DNA of 64,000 nt from Bacteroidaceae bacterium (GTDB taxonomy: Bacteria; Bacteroidota; Bacteroidia; Bacteroidales; Bacteroidaceae). Location: the NCBI GenBank assembly GCA_017520935.1, contig JAFXEF010000008.1, forward strand, positions 1-64,000. Reading direction: 5' to 3'. The notes below the pieces were generated by a model that saw nothing but the letters and a program-made list of their open reading frames with translations, made no database searches and was not told the origin of the DNA. The position numbers were made by a program, and so were the translations under genes. This document shows positions 26,618-37,100 of this stretch, piece after piece (positions within the stretch are counted from its first letter, which is position 1; the number at the start of each line of letters is the position of its first letter).

Positions 26618-29008
26618 TCAAAACTGTATGCCATAGCTTATTGATGGTATGATGGGGAAGATGGTGACTTTGCGCAGCGTGCGGTAAGGCTCGTCCTTGT
26701 CGAAGTCGTAGCCGTCGTAGAGGAATACCATGAAGGGATTCATGCTATTATAGGCATTATATACGCTGATGTTGATGGTGCGCTTGATGCCAGGGTGACG
26801 GTGGAAGCGCTTGTGAAAGTTTACCGAGAGGTCGAGCCGGTGGTAAGGCTCCAGACGGTAATTGTTGCGGTTGTCAAAGTAGCCCAATTGGCCAGCGTAG
26901 TCATCGGGTGTGTGGGGCTGATCTTCGTAGTAGTGGGTGTAGAGGGTCCCGCAGTTGCCCGTGGCATATACCCAGGTAGCTGAGAGGTCGAAGCGTTCGC
27001 TGAACTTGTAGTTGGCGGTCACGTTCACATCGTGGCGGCGGTCATATTTGGCATGGAAGGGGCGTCCTTCGTTGATGATATGTCCCTTGCGATCGAACTG
27101 GCGCATCGTCTTGGCCCACGTATAGGCTACCCAACCGGTGAAGTTGCCGATGGAGCGCTGTGCCATCAGCTCCACACCGTAGGCCCAGCCGCGTCCCATG
27201 GCCACCTTGTCTTCCCACGAGGTGGTACCCGTCATGAAGGAGGTACCTTCGCGATACTCAAGCAGGTTGTCCATGTGCTTATAGTACACCTCGGCCGAAA
27301 GGTCGCAAAGTCCTTCCCATTCGTAGTATCCGCCAGCGGCAATCTGATGTGCGTGCTCGGGCACGATGTTCTCGGTAGTGGGCACCCAAAGATCGGTGGG
27401 CAGGCTGATGCTGCTGTTCGACAGTAGGTGCACGTACTGTGTCATATAGGCATATCCCGCCTTGAGTGAGAGTTTGTCGCTCACGAGCAGGCGACTGCTG
27501 AGGCGTGGCTCCAGCGAGTGGTAGAACTTATTGCCCACGGTGAAGGTGGAGTAGTTGAGGCCGGCGTTGACCTTTATGGCATCGGCCACGGTCATGTTGT
27601 CCTCCACGTAGAGCTGTGTCTCATGAGCGAGGATATCGGGTTCGCCTATCTTCTGCGTGTTCGTCTGTTTGTCTTGCTTCTCGCTCATGCTCATCACATC
27701 GGGGCGGAAGGTGTGGTGCGTGTAGGCCATACCCATGCGCATATCGTGCTGTGGGGTAGGGCTGTAGTGCAATTCGGCCTTGCCCGTGAGATCGAAGATG
27801 CCTGACTTCATGTCCAGATTGGCTTTGTATCGCTGATCCAGAGCCTTGTCCCATTCGTCAAATCCCATGCCCACCTTGTGGCGGTACTGGGTGTAGTTGA
27901 TCGAGGCATCGAGAAACATCTTGGGCGTGATGACGTGGTTCCAGCGTGCAGCGGTGACTATATTGCCCCACTTCCAGGACAGGCGGCTTTCGTTGCGGTA
28001 GTCTTTAGTGTCGGCATCACGCAGGGAGAAGTATATCTCGTCGTCCCCCGAGTAATAACTGAGATAGAGGCGGTCGCGGTCAGAGAACTTGTGGTTGACT
28101 TTCACGTTGAGATCATAGAAGTAGTAGCCCGCATTACCGTTGGGATTATCATCTTGCATGTTGTTCATATACCACAATGCCGCGTTGGTGATGAGGTCCG
28201 AGTAGGTGCGTCGTGCCGAGATGTTAAATGAGGTCTTGCCCTTCCATAATGGCCCTTCGAGGCTGAATTTTGACGATACAGCCCCCACATGCAGGTTGCC
28301 GTGGAAGTGGTGCATGTCGCCCTCTTTCATGCGTACGTCCACTACTGATGACAGTCGGCCTGCATAATGGGCGGGGAAGCTGCCCTTGTAGAGGGTGACG
28401 TTCTTGATAGCATCAGCGTTGAAAGCCGAGAAGAATCCGAACATGTGATTCACGTTGTATACGGGAACACCGTCGAGCAGCATCAGGTTCTCGTCAGGGC
28501 TGCCACCACGCACATAGAGACCCGAGGTGCCTTCCGTGCCGCTTTGCACACCGGGAAGCAATTGCAATACCTTCAGGACATCCGTTTCGCCGAACATGGC
28601 AGGCACTGCCTTGATCTGTGCTACGGGGATGTCTACGGCACTCATCTGCGACCCGCGTACACCCAAGTCCAGACGGTTGCCCACGATGGTCACCTCCTCC
28701 AGTGCCGAGTGTGCCTGCATGGCAATGTTGAGTACGGTGTCGCACGTCAGTACGAGCGATATTTTCTGCGGTGTGTAGCCTACATACGAAGCCGTCAGTT
28801 CCACCGCTCCTTGGGGCAGCGTGAGCGAGTAGAATCCATAGGCATTGGTCACCGTGCCGCTACCGCTCGCATAATCATATACCGTAGCCCCTATCATTGT
28901 CTCCTCGGCCGCTCCATCGGTGATGTAACCGCTGATGGTGTGGTGCTGCTGAGCCATGGCAGATAGGGAAAGCATGGCCATAAGGGTGTATGTAAAAAGT
29001 CTCTTCAC
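26618..29008 (-). CDS. TonB-dependent outer membrane receptor with carboxypeptidase-like N-terminal domain
   Basis: The 796-residue protein has a signal peptide ending SLSAMAQ, a carboxypeptidase regulatory-like domain (about 23-100, ASYVGYTPQKI), a plug (about 120-230, VLKVLQLLPGVQSG, GLYVRGGSPDENLMLLDGVPVYN) and a 22-strand-type barrel ending SYGIQF with a terminal Phe. It belongs to the smaller receptor class, not SusC, and has no SusD beside it. Its neighbour is a DUF4249 lipoprotein, a pairing seen across Bacteroidetes. The substrate cannot be read from the sequence. No clear TAnnTTTG promoter was found upstream. Confidence 0.92.
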   Translation of the reverse strand: MKRLFTYTLMAMLSLSAMAQQHHTISGYITDGAAEETMIGATVYDYASGSGTVTNAYGFYSLTLPQGAVELTASYVGYTPQKISLVLTCDTVLNIAMQAHSALEEVTIVGNRLDLGVRGSQMSAVDIPVAQIKAVPAMFGETDVLKVLQLLPGVQSGTEGTSGLYVRGGSPDENLMLLDGVPVYNVNHMFGFFSAFNADAIKNVTLYKGSFPAHYAGRLSSVVDVRMKEGDMHHFHGNLHVGAVSSKFSLEGPLWKGKTSFNISARRTYSDLITNAALWYMNNMQDDNPNGNAGYYFYDLNVKVNHKFSDRDRLYLSYYSGDDEIYFSLRDADTKDYRNESRLSWKWGNIVTAARWNHVITPKMFLDASINYTQYRHKVGMGFDEWDKALDQRYKANLDMKSGIFDLTGKAELHYSPTPQHDMRMGMAYTHHTFRPDVMSMSEKQDKQTNTQKIGEPDILAHETQLYVEDNMTVADAIKVNAGLNYSTFTVGNKFYHSLEPRLSSRLLVSDKLSLKAGYAYMTQYVHLLSNSSISLPTDLWVPTTENIVPEHAHQIAAGGYYEWEGLCDLSAEVYYKHMDNLLEYREGTSFMTGTTSWEDKVAMGRGWAYGVELMAQRSIGNFTGWVAYTWAKTMRQFDRKGHIINEGRPFHAKYDRRHDVNVTANYKFSERFDLSATWVYATGNCGTLYTHYYEDQPHTPDDYAGQLGYFDNRNNYRLEPYHRLDLSVNFHKRFHRHPGIKRTINISVYNAYNSMNPFMVFLYDGYDFDKDEPYRTLRKVTIFPIIPSISYGIQF

Positions 29009-29090
29009 AATTATAATTCTGTAGGTTAATGATTGTGGGCCTGGTTAAGAATCTGTTACTCGGCTTAATCGCATTTGGGCATCTTATAAT

Positions 29091-29113
29091 AAAAGCACCC
29101 CGCGGGTGCTTTT
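29091..29113 (-). terminator. Intrinsic terminator after dsbD
   Basis: A perfect 10-bp stem (AAAAGCACCC at 29091-29100 with 29104-29113) with a 3-nt loop ends, on the minus strand, in TTTTATTATAA. It starts 3 nt after the dsbD stop and separates dsbD from the TonB receptor gene. Confidence 0.9.
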
Positions 29114-29115
29114 AT

Positions 29116-31185
29116 TTATCGCTTCTTATACTCGTTCAAGCCCTCTTCGAGGAACTTGACGTAGGCATCGATGTCCTCATCGTACGAGCGAGGGGTGTTC
29201 AATGGATGACCTGTATTGTCGAGTAGTACGTAGAAAGGTTGTGCGTTGGCACCAAACTTGGTACGCTGCAGATAGCTCCACTTGTCGCCGATGCTACGTA
29301 GTACCACCTCCTTGCCGTTCTCGGTGAGACGGATGGGCTCGGGGAGGGGAGTCTTGTCGTCCACGTAGAGGCTGATGAGCACGTAGTCGTTGTTGATGAG
29401 GTCGAGTACCTTGTCATCGGCCAGTACCGACTGCTCCATCTCGCGGCAGTTGACACAGCCATAACCGCTGAAGTCGAGCATCACGGGCTTCTTCTCCTGA
29501 CGGGCAATGGCCATACCTTGATCATAGTCCATCGACTGCGGATGCAGCTCTTGCTCATAGAGGTTGAAGTCCTGAGTGCTCATAGGAGGAGCAAAGGCGC
29601 TGATAGCCTTGCAGGGAGCGCCCCACAAGCCGGGCACCATATAGATGGCGAAGGCAAATGACACGAGGCCGAGCATGAAGCGGGGCACACCCACCTTGCG
29701 GTCGTCATCATCGTCATGGGGGAACATAATCCACTTCATCAGGTATGCGCCGAGCAGTGCGAAGAGGGCAATCCACAGGGCGAGGAAGGTCTCACGGTCG
29801 AGGATATGCCAGCCGTAGGCAAGGTCGGCCACAGAGAGGAACTTGAGCGCGAAGGCCAGCTCCACGAAGGCCAATACCACCTTCACGGTATTCATCCAGC
29901 CGCCGCTCTTGGGGGCAGCCTTGAGCCATGCGGGGAAGATGGCAAACAGGGTGAAGGGCAAGGCCAGCGCGATGGCGAAGCCGAGCATTCCGATGGTGGG
30001 AGCCAAGATATTGCCTGAGGTAGAAACCTCTACCAGGAGGAAACCGATGATGGGGCCGGTGCATGAGAACGACACCAGTGTGAGTGTGAAGGCCATGAGG
30101 AAGATGCCGAGCAGTCCGCCCGTCTTCTCAGCCTTGCCATCCACAGCGGTAGTCCATTTCTCGGGCAGGGTGAGCTCGAAAGCACCCATGAACGACATGG
30201 CGAATACCACCAGCAGGAGGAAGAAGAAGAGGTTGGGGATAGCGGCCGTAGACAAGGCGTTGAGGGCCGAGGCACCGAACAGCAGTGTCACGAGCAAGCC
30301 CAGCAGCACGTAGATGACTACGATAGATATACCATATATATAGGCATCGCGACGGCCCTTCTTCTTGTCGCCACTGCGCTTGAGGAAGAAGCTCACGGTC
30401 ATCGGTATGATAGGCCATACGCAGGGAGTCACGAGAGCTACGAGACCGCCGGCAAGTCCGAGCAGGAAGATAGCCCAAAGCGACTGGTTAGCCGTGTCGG
30501 CTGTGCCCTTAGGCTGACCCAATTCCTCGATGACGGGCTCCCAGAGGGCACCAAAAGGAGAGGCGCTTGCTTTCTCTACGAGGTTATCGGAGTTCTCTGA
30601 GTTCTCTGAGGGCTCAGTGGTCTCTGCAGGAGCAACTACCGGGGCAGCGGGGGCTGCCTTAGGCTCCTCTTTCTTGGGAGCCGGTGTCGCAGCCTCAGCT
30701 TTCTTTTGAGGGGCTGCAGGCGCGGTATATTTCCCTTCATACTTGAACTCCACGTTGGTAGGCGGCAAGCAGCTCTCGTCGTCGCAGGCACCATAGGTGA
30801 AGTAGCCCTGCACGAGGTAGTCGCCTTCGAGGATGAAGCGCTGCACGAAGGTTACCTTGTCCTCAAAGTAGCGCACGTCCATACCGAACATATCGTCATA
30901 CTTGGCAATCTCCTTACCGTCGGTGAATCCCAGCTTGCCATCGAGGCGAGCGCCCTTGATGGTCTCTACGGTGAGCGCCGCAGCGGTAGGGCCATCCTCC
31001 AGTTCGGTAGAATACACATGCCATCCGGCATCAATCTTGGCAGCAATGCGCAGCTCGGCCACGCCTTCGCCCACCATAGCCCACGAAGCTTCACACTTGA
31101 TAGGCTCATGAATCTGTGCTTGCATCATCACCGCTACACACAGCAGCGACAGCATTGCACCCATACGTCTAATCATAGATGTCAT
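29116..31185 (-). CDS. dsbD: Thiol:disulfide interchange protein DsbD
   Basis: DsbD passes electrons from cytoplasmic thioredoxin across the inner membrane to periplasmic thiol proteins. All three parts are visible in the 689 residues: an N-terminal periplasmic domain with paired Cys (GACDDESC), an eight-helix membrane domain with the two conserved Cys (ALVTPCVWPIIP and FSCTGPIIG), and a C-terminal thioredoxin-like domain with GCVNC near residue 575. A low-complexity Ala/Pro/Glu/Lys linker (about 155-210) joins the first two parts and includes SENSENSDN, encoded by nonamer repeats. The start ATG at 31185 is used; 31176 is an in-frame alternative. Confidence 0.95.
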   Translation of the reverse strand: MTSMIRRMGAMLSLLCVAVMMQAQIHEPIKCEASWAMVGEGVAELRIAAKIDAGWHVYSTELEDGPTAAALTVETIKGARLDGKLGFTDGKEIAKYDDMFGMDVRYFEDKVTFVQRFILEGDYLVQGYFTYGACDDESCLPPTNVEFKYEGKYTAPAAPQKKAEAATPAPKKEEPKAAPAAPVVAPAETTEPSENSENSDNLVEKASASPFGALWEPVIEELGQPKGTADTANQSLWAIFLLGLAGGLVALVTPCVWPIIPMTVSFFLKRSGDKKKGRRDAYIYGISIVVIYVLLGLLVTLLFGASALNALSTAAIPNLFFFLLLVVFAMSFMGAFELTLPEKWTTAVDGKAEKTGGLLGIFLMAFTLTLVSFSCTGPIIGFLLVEVSTSGNILAPTIGMLGFAIALALPFTLFAIFPAWLKAAPKSGGWMNTVKVVLAFVELAFALKFLSVADLAYGWHILDRETFLALWIALFALLGAYLMKWIMFPHDDDDDRKVGVPRFMLGLVSFAFAIYMVPGLWGAPCKAISAFAPPMSTQDFNLYEQELHPQSMDYDQGMAIARQEKKPVMLDFSGYGCVNCREMEQSVLADDKVLDLINNDYVLISLYVDDKTPLPEPIRLTENGKEVVLRSIGDKWSYLQRTKFGANAQPFYVLLDNTGHPLNTPRSYDEDIDAYVKFLEEGLNEYKKR
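30583..30609. repeat. Nonamer tract in the dsbD linker
   Basis: Three 9-nt units occur (GTTATCGGA, then GTTCTCTGA twice on the plus strand; consensus TCCGAGAAC on the coding strand). They encode SENSENSDN in the linker between the periplasmic and membrane domains. The same nonamer family recurs at 34129, 37534 and 61109. Confidence 0.7.
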
Positions 31186-31207
31186 TATTAATTATTAAAA
31201 TTTAGTG

Positions 31208-31239
31208 CAAAATTAGTGCAAGACGAGCGAAATATCAAA
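31208..31239 (-). promoter_or_regulatory. dsbD promoter
   Basis: On the minus strand TTTG (31236-31239), a 20-nt spacer and TAATTTTG (31208-31215) fit the Bacteroidales promoter consensus exactly, 23 nt before the dsbD start. The remaining part of the 31186-31438 gap holds the esterase promoter on the other strand and nothing else recognised. Confidence 0.8.
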
Positions 31240-31406
31240 TATATTTGGATATTTCCGAGTCACCGCCTAATTTCTGTTCTCAACTAAAGACCCTATAAAT
31301 CGTGCGGAGGACAAAATGAGTTATTTGTTTTGATTCCGTGTTCCTCCTGTCTGTGCTACAAACGAAATAAATTCTACAATATTTTCCCCATCCAATAAAT
31401 TATCAT

Positions 31407-31414
31407 TACTTTTG
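31407..31414 (+). promoter_or_regulatory. -7 box of the esterase-like gene
   Basis: TACTTTTG matches TAnnTTTG and lies 25 nt before the ATG at 31439. Its position over a possible TTG start at 31412 argues that translation begins at 31439, not upstream. Confidence 0.6.
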
Positions 31415-31438
31415 TACACATTTATACAAAAAAATTAC

Positions 31439-32962
31439 ATGAAACCTATGAAAAAGACATCAGCACTCCTGCTCGTTGCTGCCTTGACGGGCATACCCGC
31501 AACATCGCAAGACATTGTTACAGAAGAGATTAAGACACGCATCTACGATACCTTCAGCACCTCGCTCAATGGAGAAGGCTCTGCGTATGAAGAGAACACC
31601 GAAATACCGGCGGAGCAGATATCGGCCACACGCGACAAGGTATGGAGTATATGGAAATCGGCAGTAGAGAACTTCGACGAGGAAAAACTGTTCGAGGTGA
31701 CCGAACTGGAGAAGAGAGAGAAAAGTTCGTGGAAACTGCCTGCACACCTGGAGGCCAATGCCACCATGCCCTTCTATTGGGGGTGCAATGCTGTGGAGGT
31801 GGAACCTGACACCAAATATCCGCTGTTTCTCTATATGCACGGCTCCGGCGATAAGAACCAAGAATGGGAAACGGGTATTGGCCTCAGCTTACGCCGTTTT
31901 TACAGTCCTGGCATCTATTTTGTACCGCAGATTCCCAACACGAGCGAATACCGATGGGCCACACGCAGCAAGCAGTGGGCATGGGAGAAGCTCCTGCGCT
32001 TGGCTTTCCTCACCGATGAGGTAGATGCCAACAAGATATACTTCTTCGGGATTTCCGAGGGTGCGTATGGCAGCCAGCGCCTGGCGGCGTTCTATGCCGA
32101 CTACCTTGCCGGTGCTGGCCCTATGGCCGGTGGCGAGCCATTGAGAAATGCTCCTATGGAGAACGTGGCCAACATAGCATTCTCTTTGCGCACAGGAGCG
32201 CTCGATGATGCGTTCTATAGAAACAAACTTACCCAGAAGGCACTCGAGGTTGCCGATGAACTGCAAAAGCAACATCCTGGATACTACAACCACTTCATCG
32301 AGGTCATCGAAGGCGACGGTCACTCGATAGACTATCGCCCCACAACCCCCTGGCTTGCAGAGTACACACGCGACCCGCATCCCGACTACTTCTTCTGGGA
32401 AAACTACGATATGTATGGTGGCCGACGCACCGGATTCTACAACCTGAGAGTCATGGAGCCCAGCCTCACCAACGACAATCAGGGACGCGCCTGCTATGAG
32501 ATGACCCGCGAGGGTAACACCGTAACACTCGATGTGAAAAAGGTAACCTACACTACAGTATATGCGCCAAGTGGCATTGAAATCGATTTCACGAAGCAAT
32601 ACGAAACCATCACTAAAGGCAAGGTGCGCCTCTACCTCAACGAGAAGGAGTATGACTTCACACAACCCGTCAAGGTAGTGCTCAATGGCACGGAAATCTT
32701 CAACGGCATGGTGGGCACCAATCTGAAGACCATGGTGGAGAGTTGTGCCTACTACTTCGACCCCGAGCGCCTCTTCCCCGCAGCCATCGACATCGACATC
32801 GAGGAGATGAGTGCCACACCTACAGCAATAGACACTGTAGAGGCCGAACACGACAAGGATATGGCTACGGTGGTTTATGACCTTGGCGGGAGGAGAGTAG
32901 AGCAACCCGTAGAAAAGGGTATTTACATCCGCGATGGCCAGGCTGTCATGGTAGGCCAATAA
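31439..32962 (+). CDS. Secreted alpha/beta-hydrolase (esterase/depolymerase-like) with type IX-like sorting tail
   Basis: The protein of about 507 residues has a signal peptide ending GIPATSQ. The hydrolase core shows YPLFLYMHGSGDKNQEW (oxyanion strand), FFGISEGAYGSQRL (nucleophile elbow G-x-S-x-G with Ser) and a late EGDGHSIDYRP with the probable catalytic His. This pattern resembles polyhydroxybutyrate depolymerase or feruloyl-esterase-like secreted hydrolases; the substrate is not certain. A beta domain follows. The end (VVYDLGGRRVEQ, KGIYIRDGQAVMV) matches the Bacteroidales sorting-tail form. The start at ATG 31439 is chosen because the promoter box overlaps the upstream TTG. Confidence 0.8.
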   Translation: MKPMKKTSALLLVAALTGIPATSQDIVTEEIKTRIYDTFSTSLNGEGSAYEENTEIPAEQISATRDKVWSIWKSAVENFDEEKLFEVTELEKREKSSWKLPAHLEANATMPFYWGCNAVEVEPDTKYPLFLYMHGSGDKNQEWETGIGLSLRRFYSPGIYFVPQIPNTSEYRWATRSKQWAWEKLLRLAFLTDEVDANKIYFFGISEGAYGSQRLAAFYADYLAGAGPMAGGEPLRNAPMENVANIAFSLRTGALDDAFYRNKLTQKALEVADELQKQHPGYYNHFIEVIEGDGHSIDYRPTTPWLAEYTRDPHPDYFFWENYDMYGGRRTGFYNLRVMEPSLTNDNQGRACYEMTREGNTVTLDVKKVTYTTVYAPSGIEIDFTKQYETITKGKVRLYLNEKEYDFTQPVKVVLNGTEIFNGMVGTNLKTMVESCAYYFDPERLFPAAIDIDIEEMSATPTAIDTVEAEHDKDMATVVYDLGGRRVEQPVEKGIYIRDGQAVMVGQ

Positions 32963-33081
32963 GCTGTAGGGGCCGGTTTCCATATAGCCCTGCCTGCACT
33001 CCCCATACTTATTATATGTGTGCTAAGAATCTGTGTTAAGTTTTTTTAGTATATCTTGATGGTTATTACATACAATTATCG

Positions 33082-33089
33082 TATATTTG
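33082..33089 (+). promoter_or_regulatory. -7 box of the second SusCD locus
   Basis: TATATTTG lies 48 nt before the start codon at 33137, with a TTG 23 nt further upstream (33056-33058), slightly longer than the usual spacer. Confidence 0.55.
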
Positions 33090-33136
33090 CCTTGATTAAA
33101 TAAAGGTTGGATTTTAACAATAAACACACAACTGAT

Positions 33137-34111
33137 ATGAAGAGAAAGAGTATATTCGCAGCGTTGCTGGTCATGAGCGTAGCCCTGCATACGACGGTGG
33201 CGGCTCAGGAGAAGGCTACATTGAGTGCGAAAGTGTATGGCTATCAGCAGGCAATGGTCTATTTCGATTGTATGCAGACACCGCTCATAGCGGCCGAGTT
33301 TCACACAAACCCCGGCGAGGAGCACCTCTACAGCTTCGAGTGCGAAGGCCTGATGTGCCTCACCATCAACGGACGCACGACGGTGATGCTGCTCCCGGGC
33401 GACAGTCTGCACGTGGAGATGAACTACGAGGGCAAGAATGCTACGGTGGACTATAGCGGCACCGAACGTGCGGTACACAACAACCGCCTGCTCAAGAGCA
33501 TCGACAACCTGAAGCGTAGCATGCGCTACCGTAGCCAGCTGCTCGGATGCGTGACGCTGGACATCAAGCCGAAGGCACGTATCGATGACTCGCGCATACT
33601 GATGGAGAAGGCCACGGCACTCATCGAGAAGAGCCAGGCAAGCGAGGATGCCAAGAACTACGTACGCGCTATCATCGACTACGACGTATACATGTCGTTC
33701 ATCGAGTATCCGGTGATGTATGAGAGCACTCGTGGACTCTCTCTCGCCGAACAGGAGATAGGCGACTACTGGAGCATTGCCGATGGCTATACCCCACGCT
33801 CCGATACGGCTGCATTGCGCTGTCCCGAATATGCGAGCCTGCTGATGCGCTACTGCTTCTACCTGAACGAGAAGGCGGCCAAGGCCAAGGGCGAGCAGTA
33901 TGCCATGCCCACAAAGATGGAGGATATGTACAAGGAACTCTCGGTCTGTTACGAGGGCGACCAGCGCGACTATGTGCTGTATACCTTGTTGCGCAACTTC
34001 ATAATGAACGGCAAGGAAATAGAGCGTGCCGATGTGTTGTACAAGGACTATATAGAGAAGTATAATACCAGTGCATTCCATAAGGGAATATTGGAGATGC
34101 TGTTGCAATAA
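33137..34111 (+). CDS. Secreted DUF4369-like protein without a thioredoxin domain
   Basis: A signal peptide (about 1-22, ending TTVAAQ) is followed by a beta-sandwich stretch with YFDCMQTPLIAAEFHTNPG and VMLLPGDSLHVEMNYEGK. This looks like the N-terminal domain (DUF4369 type) of TlpA-family disulfide reductases of Bacteroidetes. The rest is helical and ends at about 324 residues without a CxxC thioredoxin domain. Its function is unknown. It is the first gene of the second SusCD locus, 69 nt before susC. An ATG at 33107 is in frame but would precede the signal peptide, so 33137 is used. Confidence 0.65.
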   Translation: MKRKSIFAALLVMSVALHTTVAAQEKATLSAKVYGYQQAMVYFDCMQTPLIAAEFHTNPGEEHLYSFECEGLMCLTINGRTTVMLLPGDSLHVEMNYEGKNATVDYSGTERAVHNNRLLKSIDNLKRSMRYRSQLLGCVTLDIKPKARIDDSRILMEKATALIEKSQASEDAKNYVRAIIDYDVYMSFIEYPVMYESTRGLSLAEQEIGDYWSIADGYTPRSDTAALRCPEYASLLMRYCFYLNEKAAKAKGEQYAMPTKMEDMYKELSVCYEGDQRDYVLYTLLRNFIMNGKEIERADVLYKDYIEKYNTSAFHKGILEMLLQ

Positions 34112-34128
34112 GGATTGAGGTCTCTGAC

Positions 34129-34164
34129 AACTCTGAGCACTCCGAGAGCTCCGAGGACTCCGAG
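34129..34164 (+). repeat. Nonamer tract in the susC leader
   Basis: Four 9-nt units (AACTCTGAG, CACTCCGAG, AGCTCCGAG, GACTCCGAG) lie 17 nt before the susC ATG at 34181. They read in all frames and belong to the same family as the dsbD and hisD-hisC tracts. Confidence 0.75.
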
Positions 34165-34180
34165 AAAAACAATAACATCC

Positions 34181-37100
34181 ATGAATATGAAATCATTTCA
34201 CAAAATACTCATAGCCGTTGCGGTGCTTGCGTGGAGCATTCCCATGCAGGCGCAGACGGAATGGAAGGAGAGACCCGTGAGCCTGAGAGTGAGCAACCAA
34301 CCCTTGGGTAAGGTGCTCGAGATGGTGGCCGATGCTGCAGGCGCGAAAATCACCCTGCAGGGGGTGTCGCTATGGAACATCAACAAGCCTACGAGCCTTG
34401 TCGTCAAGGACAAGCCGCTCGACAAGGTGTTGGGCGAACTCATCGGAAACCAGAACGTGGTGATACGTTACGAGGGTGAAGGCCAGATTATCGTGGAGCC
34501 CGACAGGCAGTTTGCCTCCGACAAAGTGGAGCTCAACGTCTCGGGGCAGGTCATCGACAAAGCTACAGGCGAAGCGCTGATAGGCGCAACGGTGCTCATA
34601 ACCGACGGTACAGGTAAAGACAAGGGTGCTCGCGGATGCATCACCGACATCGACGGCAAGTTCAGCATACGCGTAGGCAAGAAGGAGTCGATCAGTATAT
34701 CCTATATAGGCTACGAGGCTGTGTCTAAACAGATAACAAAGGAAGAGGGCAACCTTATCATTGAAATGAAGCCGAGCATCGAACTCGACGACGTGGTGGT
34801 CACCGGTATCAGCCGACGCAATAAAAACAGCTTCACGGGTAACTACGTGGAGGTTAAGGGCGATGCGTTGCGGAAGATGAATCCAACGAACATCCTCAAG
34901 GGGTTGCAGTTCTTTGACCCGAGTTTCAAGATTATCGAAAACAATAAGACCGGCTCGGATCCCAATGCGGAGCCCGACTTTCAAATACGTGGCGACCAGT
35001 CGTTGGGCACCAAGTCGATGAACAGCATGGATCTTATGCTCGACAACGTGTCAAGTCGTCCCAATACACCGCTTTTCGTACTCGATGGATTCATCGTGCC
35101 CATGAGCCGTATCCTCGACCTTGACCCCGAGCGTGTGGAGACCATCACCATCCTCAAAGACGCTGCCGCCACATCGGTATACGGTTCGCGAGCTGCCAAC
35201 GGTGTAGTGGTAGTAGAGACCAAGGTAGCCCCCGACGGTGACCTTTCTGTATCGTACAACGGTACGATGACTGTGCAGACTCCTGACCTCACCGATTATA
35301 ACATGATGGATGCCGCCACGAAGCTCGATACCGAGTGGCGTGCCGGACTCTACAACCCTGCTAATGCCAGCGATATGAACCTCTACAATAGGTATCGGCG
35401 CTACGTGCTGGGTGGAGTCGACACCTACTGGCTCTCGAAACCCTTGCGTACAGCTTTCCAGCACCGCCATTCGGCCAGCGTGTCGGGCGGAACAGAAGTA
35501 TTCCGTTACAGCCTCGATATCAATGCTGCCATGCAGCCCGGTGTGATGAAGGAGTCGGCAAACAATACCAAGGGCGTCAACTTCAACATGACTTACATGA
35601 AGGAGAAGTTTACGATGCGTGCCAACGTGAGCCTCAATGAGTCGAACAGCAGCAACTCTCCTTACGGCTCATTTTCTCAATACACTCGCCTGAATCCTTA
35701 TTATATACCTGAGGATACCAACGGCAACCAGCAGAAGGTTCTCGACAACAATACCGTGAGCGGACAGAGTACCATCATCACCAATCCCCTGTACGATGCT
35801 ACTCTGGGTATCAAGGATCTCAGCCAAAGCCTCAACATGACTACCAGTCTCAACCTGGAATACATGGTGCTGCGCAATTTGCGCATCACCGAGCAACTCT
35901 CCTATACACGCGGAATGGCAGGTACCGACAGGTTTCTCCCTGCCGACCATACCAGCTTCGAACTTGAGGACGACCTTACACGCAAGGGAAGCTACTTCAA
36001 GAGCACCGGAGAGATGGCATCATGGTCGAGTAACTTAGGTATCAACTATAACCTCGTGCTGGGCAAGCACCTCTTCAGTGCCTTTGCCAACTGGACCATT
36101 AGCGAGGACCGCAACGACTACGTCAACCTCTCGGCCACCGGTTACCCTGATGCCCACATGGATGACTTCATCTTCGGCAACAAGATGGAGACCAGTATGA
36201 CCAACATCGGTAGCGAGAATATATCGCGCTCGATAGGTCTCATAGGGCAGTTCTCATACAGCTATGACAACCGCTACTCGGCCGACTTCAACCTCAGCGG
36301 TGAGGCTTCGTCGCGCTATGCCAAGCACGACTTCGTGCCCTTCTGGTCGTTGGGCGGACGATGGAATGCCCACAATGAGAAGTGGCTGCAAGGCTATCTG
36401 TCGAACTTTGTGTTGCGAGCCAGCTACGGTATCACTGGTGAACAGAACTTCAGCCCCTCTGATGCCATCGAGTATTACTCGTTTGCTGGCACCATGCGCC
36501 CCTATCACTCATTCCCCGTGCTGGGTGCTTTGCTGAGCGGACTCAACAATGCTGAACTCGGCTGGGCCAAGACTCACAACACCAGCCTCTCGCTTGACCT
36601 CGGCTTCTGGAAGAACCGCGTTAACACCACCTTCAACTATTACAATAATATCACCAAGGAACTGCTCACCAGCTACGATCTGGCTCCCTCAACGGGGTAC
36701 CCTACCATGGTGATGAATGCCGGAGAGTTGCAGAATCGTGGCTTTGACGCTACACTCAACATCATTGCCATGCAGAATCTTCGCAAGGAGTTCTTCTGGA
36801 CCATTAGTGCCAATGCCAACTGCAACCGTAACCGCATACTCAAGCTCTCCGATTACCTTAAGAAGGTCAATGAGGAGCAGATGAAGTCGGACGATGCACC
36901 ATTGCCCCAATACCGCGAGGGCGAATCCACCACCACGCTCTACGTAGTGCGATCGCTCGGTGTCGACCCCGTCACCGGCAAGGAGGTATATCTGAAGCGC
37001 GATGGCACCAAGACCTTCATCTGGGATGCCACTGACAAGGTGCCCGTAGGAGATACCAATCCCACGGTGAGCGGTACGGCTTCTACCAGCATCAACTGGA

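Noticed and set aside
29029..29226. 65-residue plus-strand frame after the TonB receptor
   Set aside because: It runs through the dsbD terminator hairpin and into the antisense of dsbD.
31889..32983. 364-residue minus-strand frame
   Set aside because: Antisense to the esterase-like gene, which has a signal peptide, a nucleophile elbow and a sorting tail.
33023..34108. 361-residue minus-strand frame
   Set aside because: It is antisense to the secreted DUF4369-like gene, which has a signal peptide, a promoter box and operon context. The minus frame has no protein-like features.
34115..34180. Upstream TTG start for susC
   Set aside because: The added residues are encoded by nonamer repeats and would bury the signal peptide.
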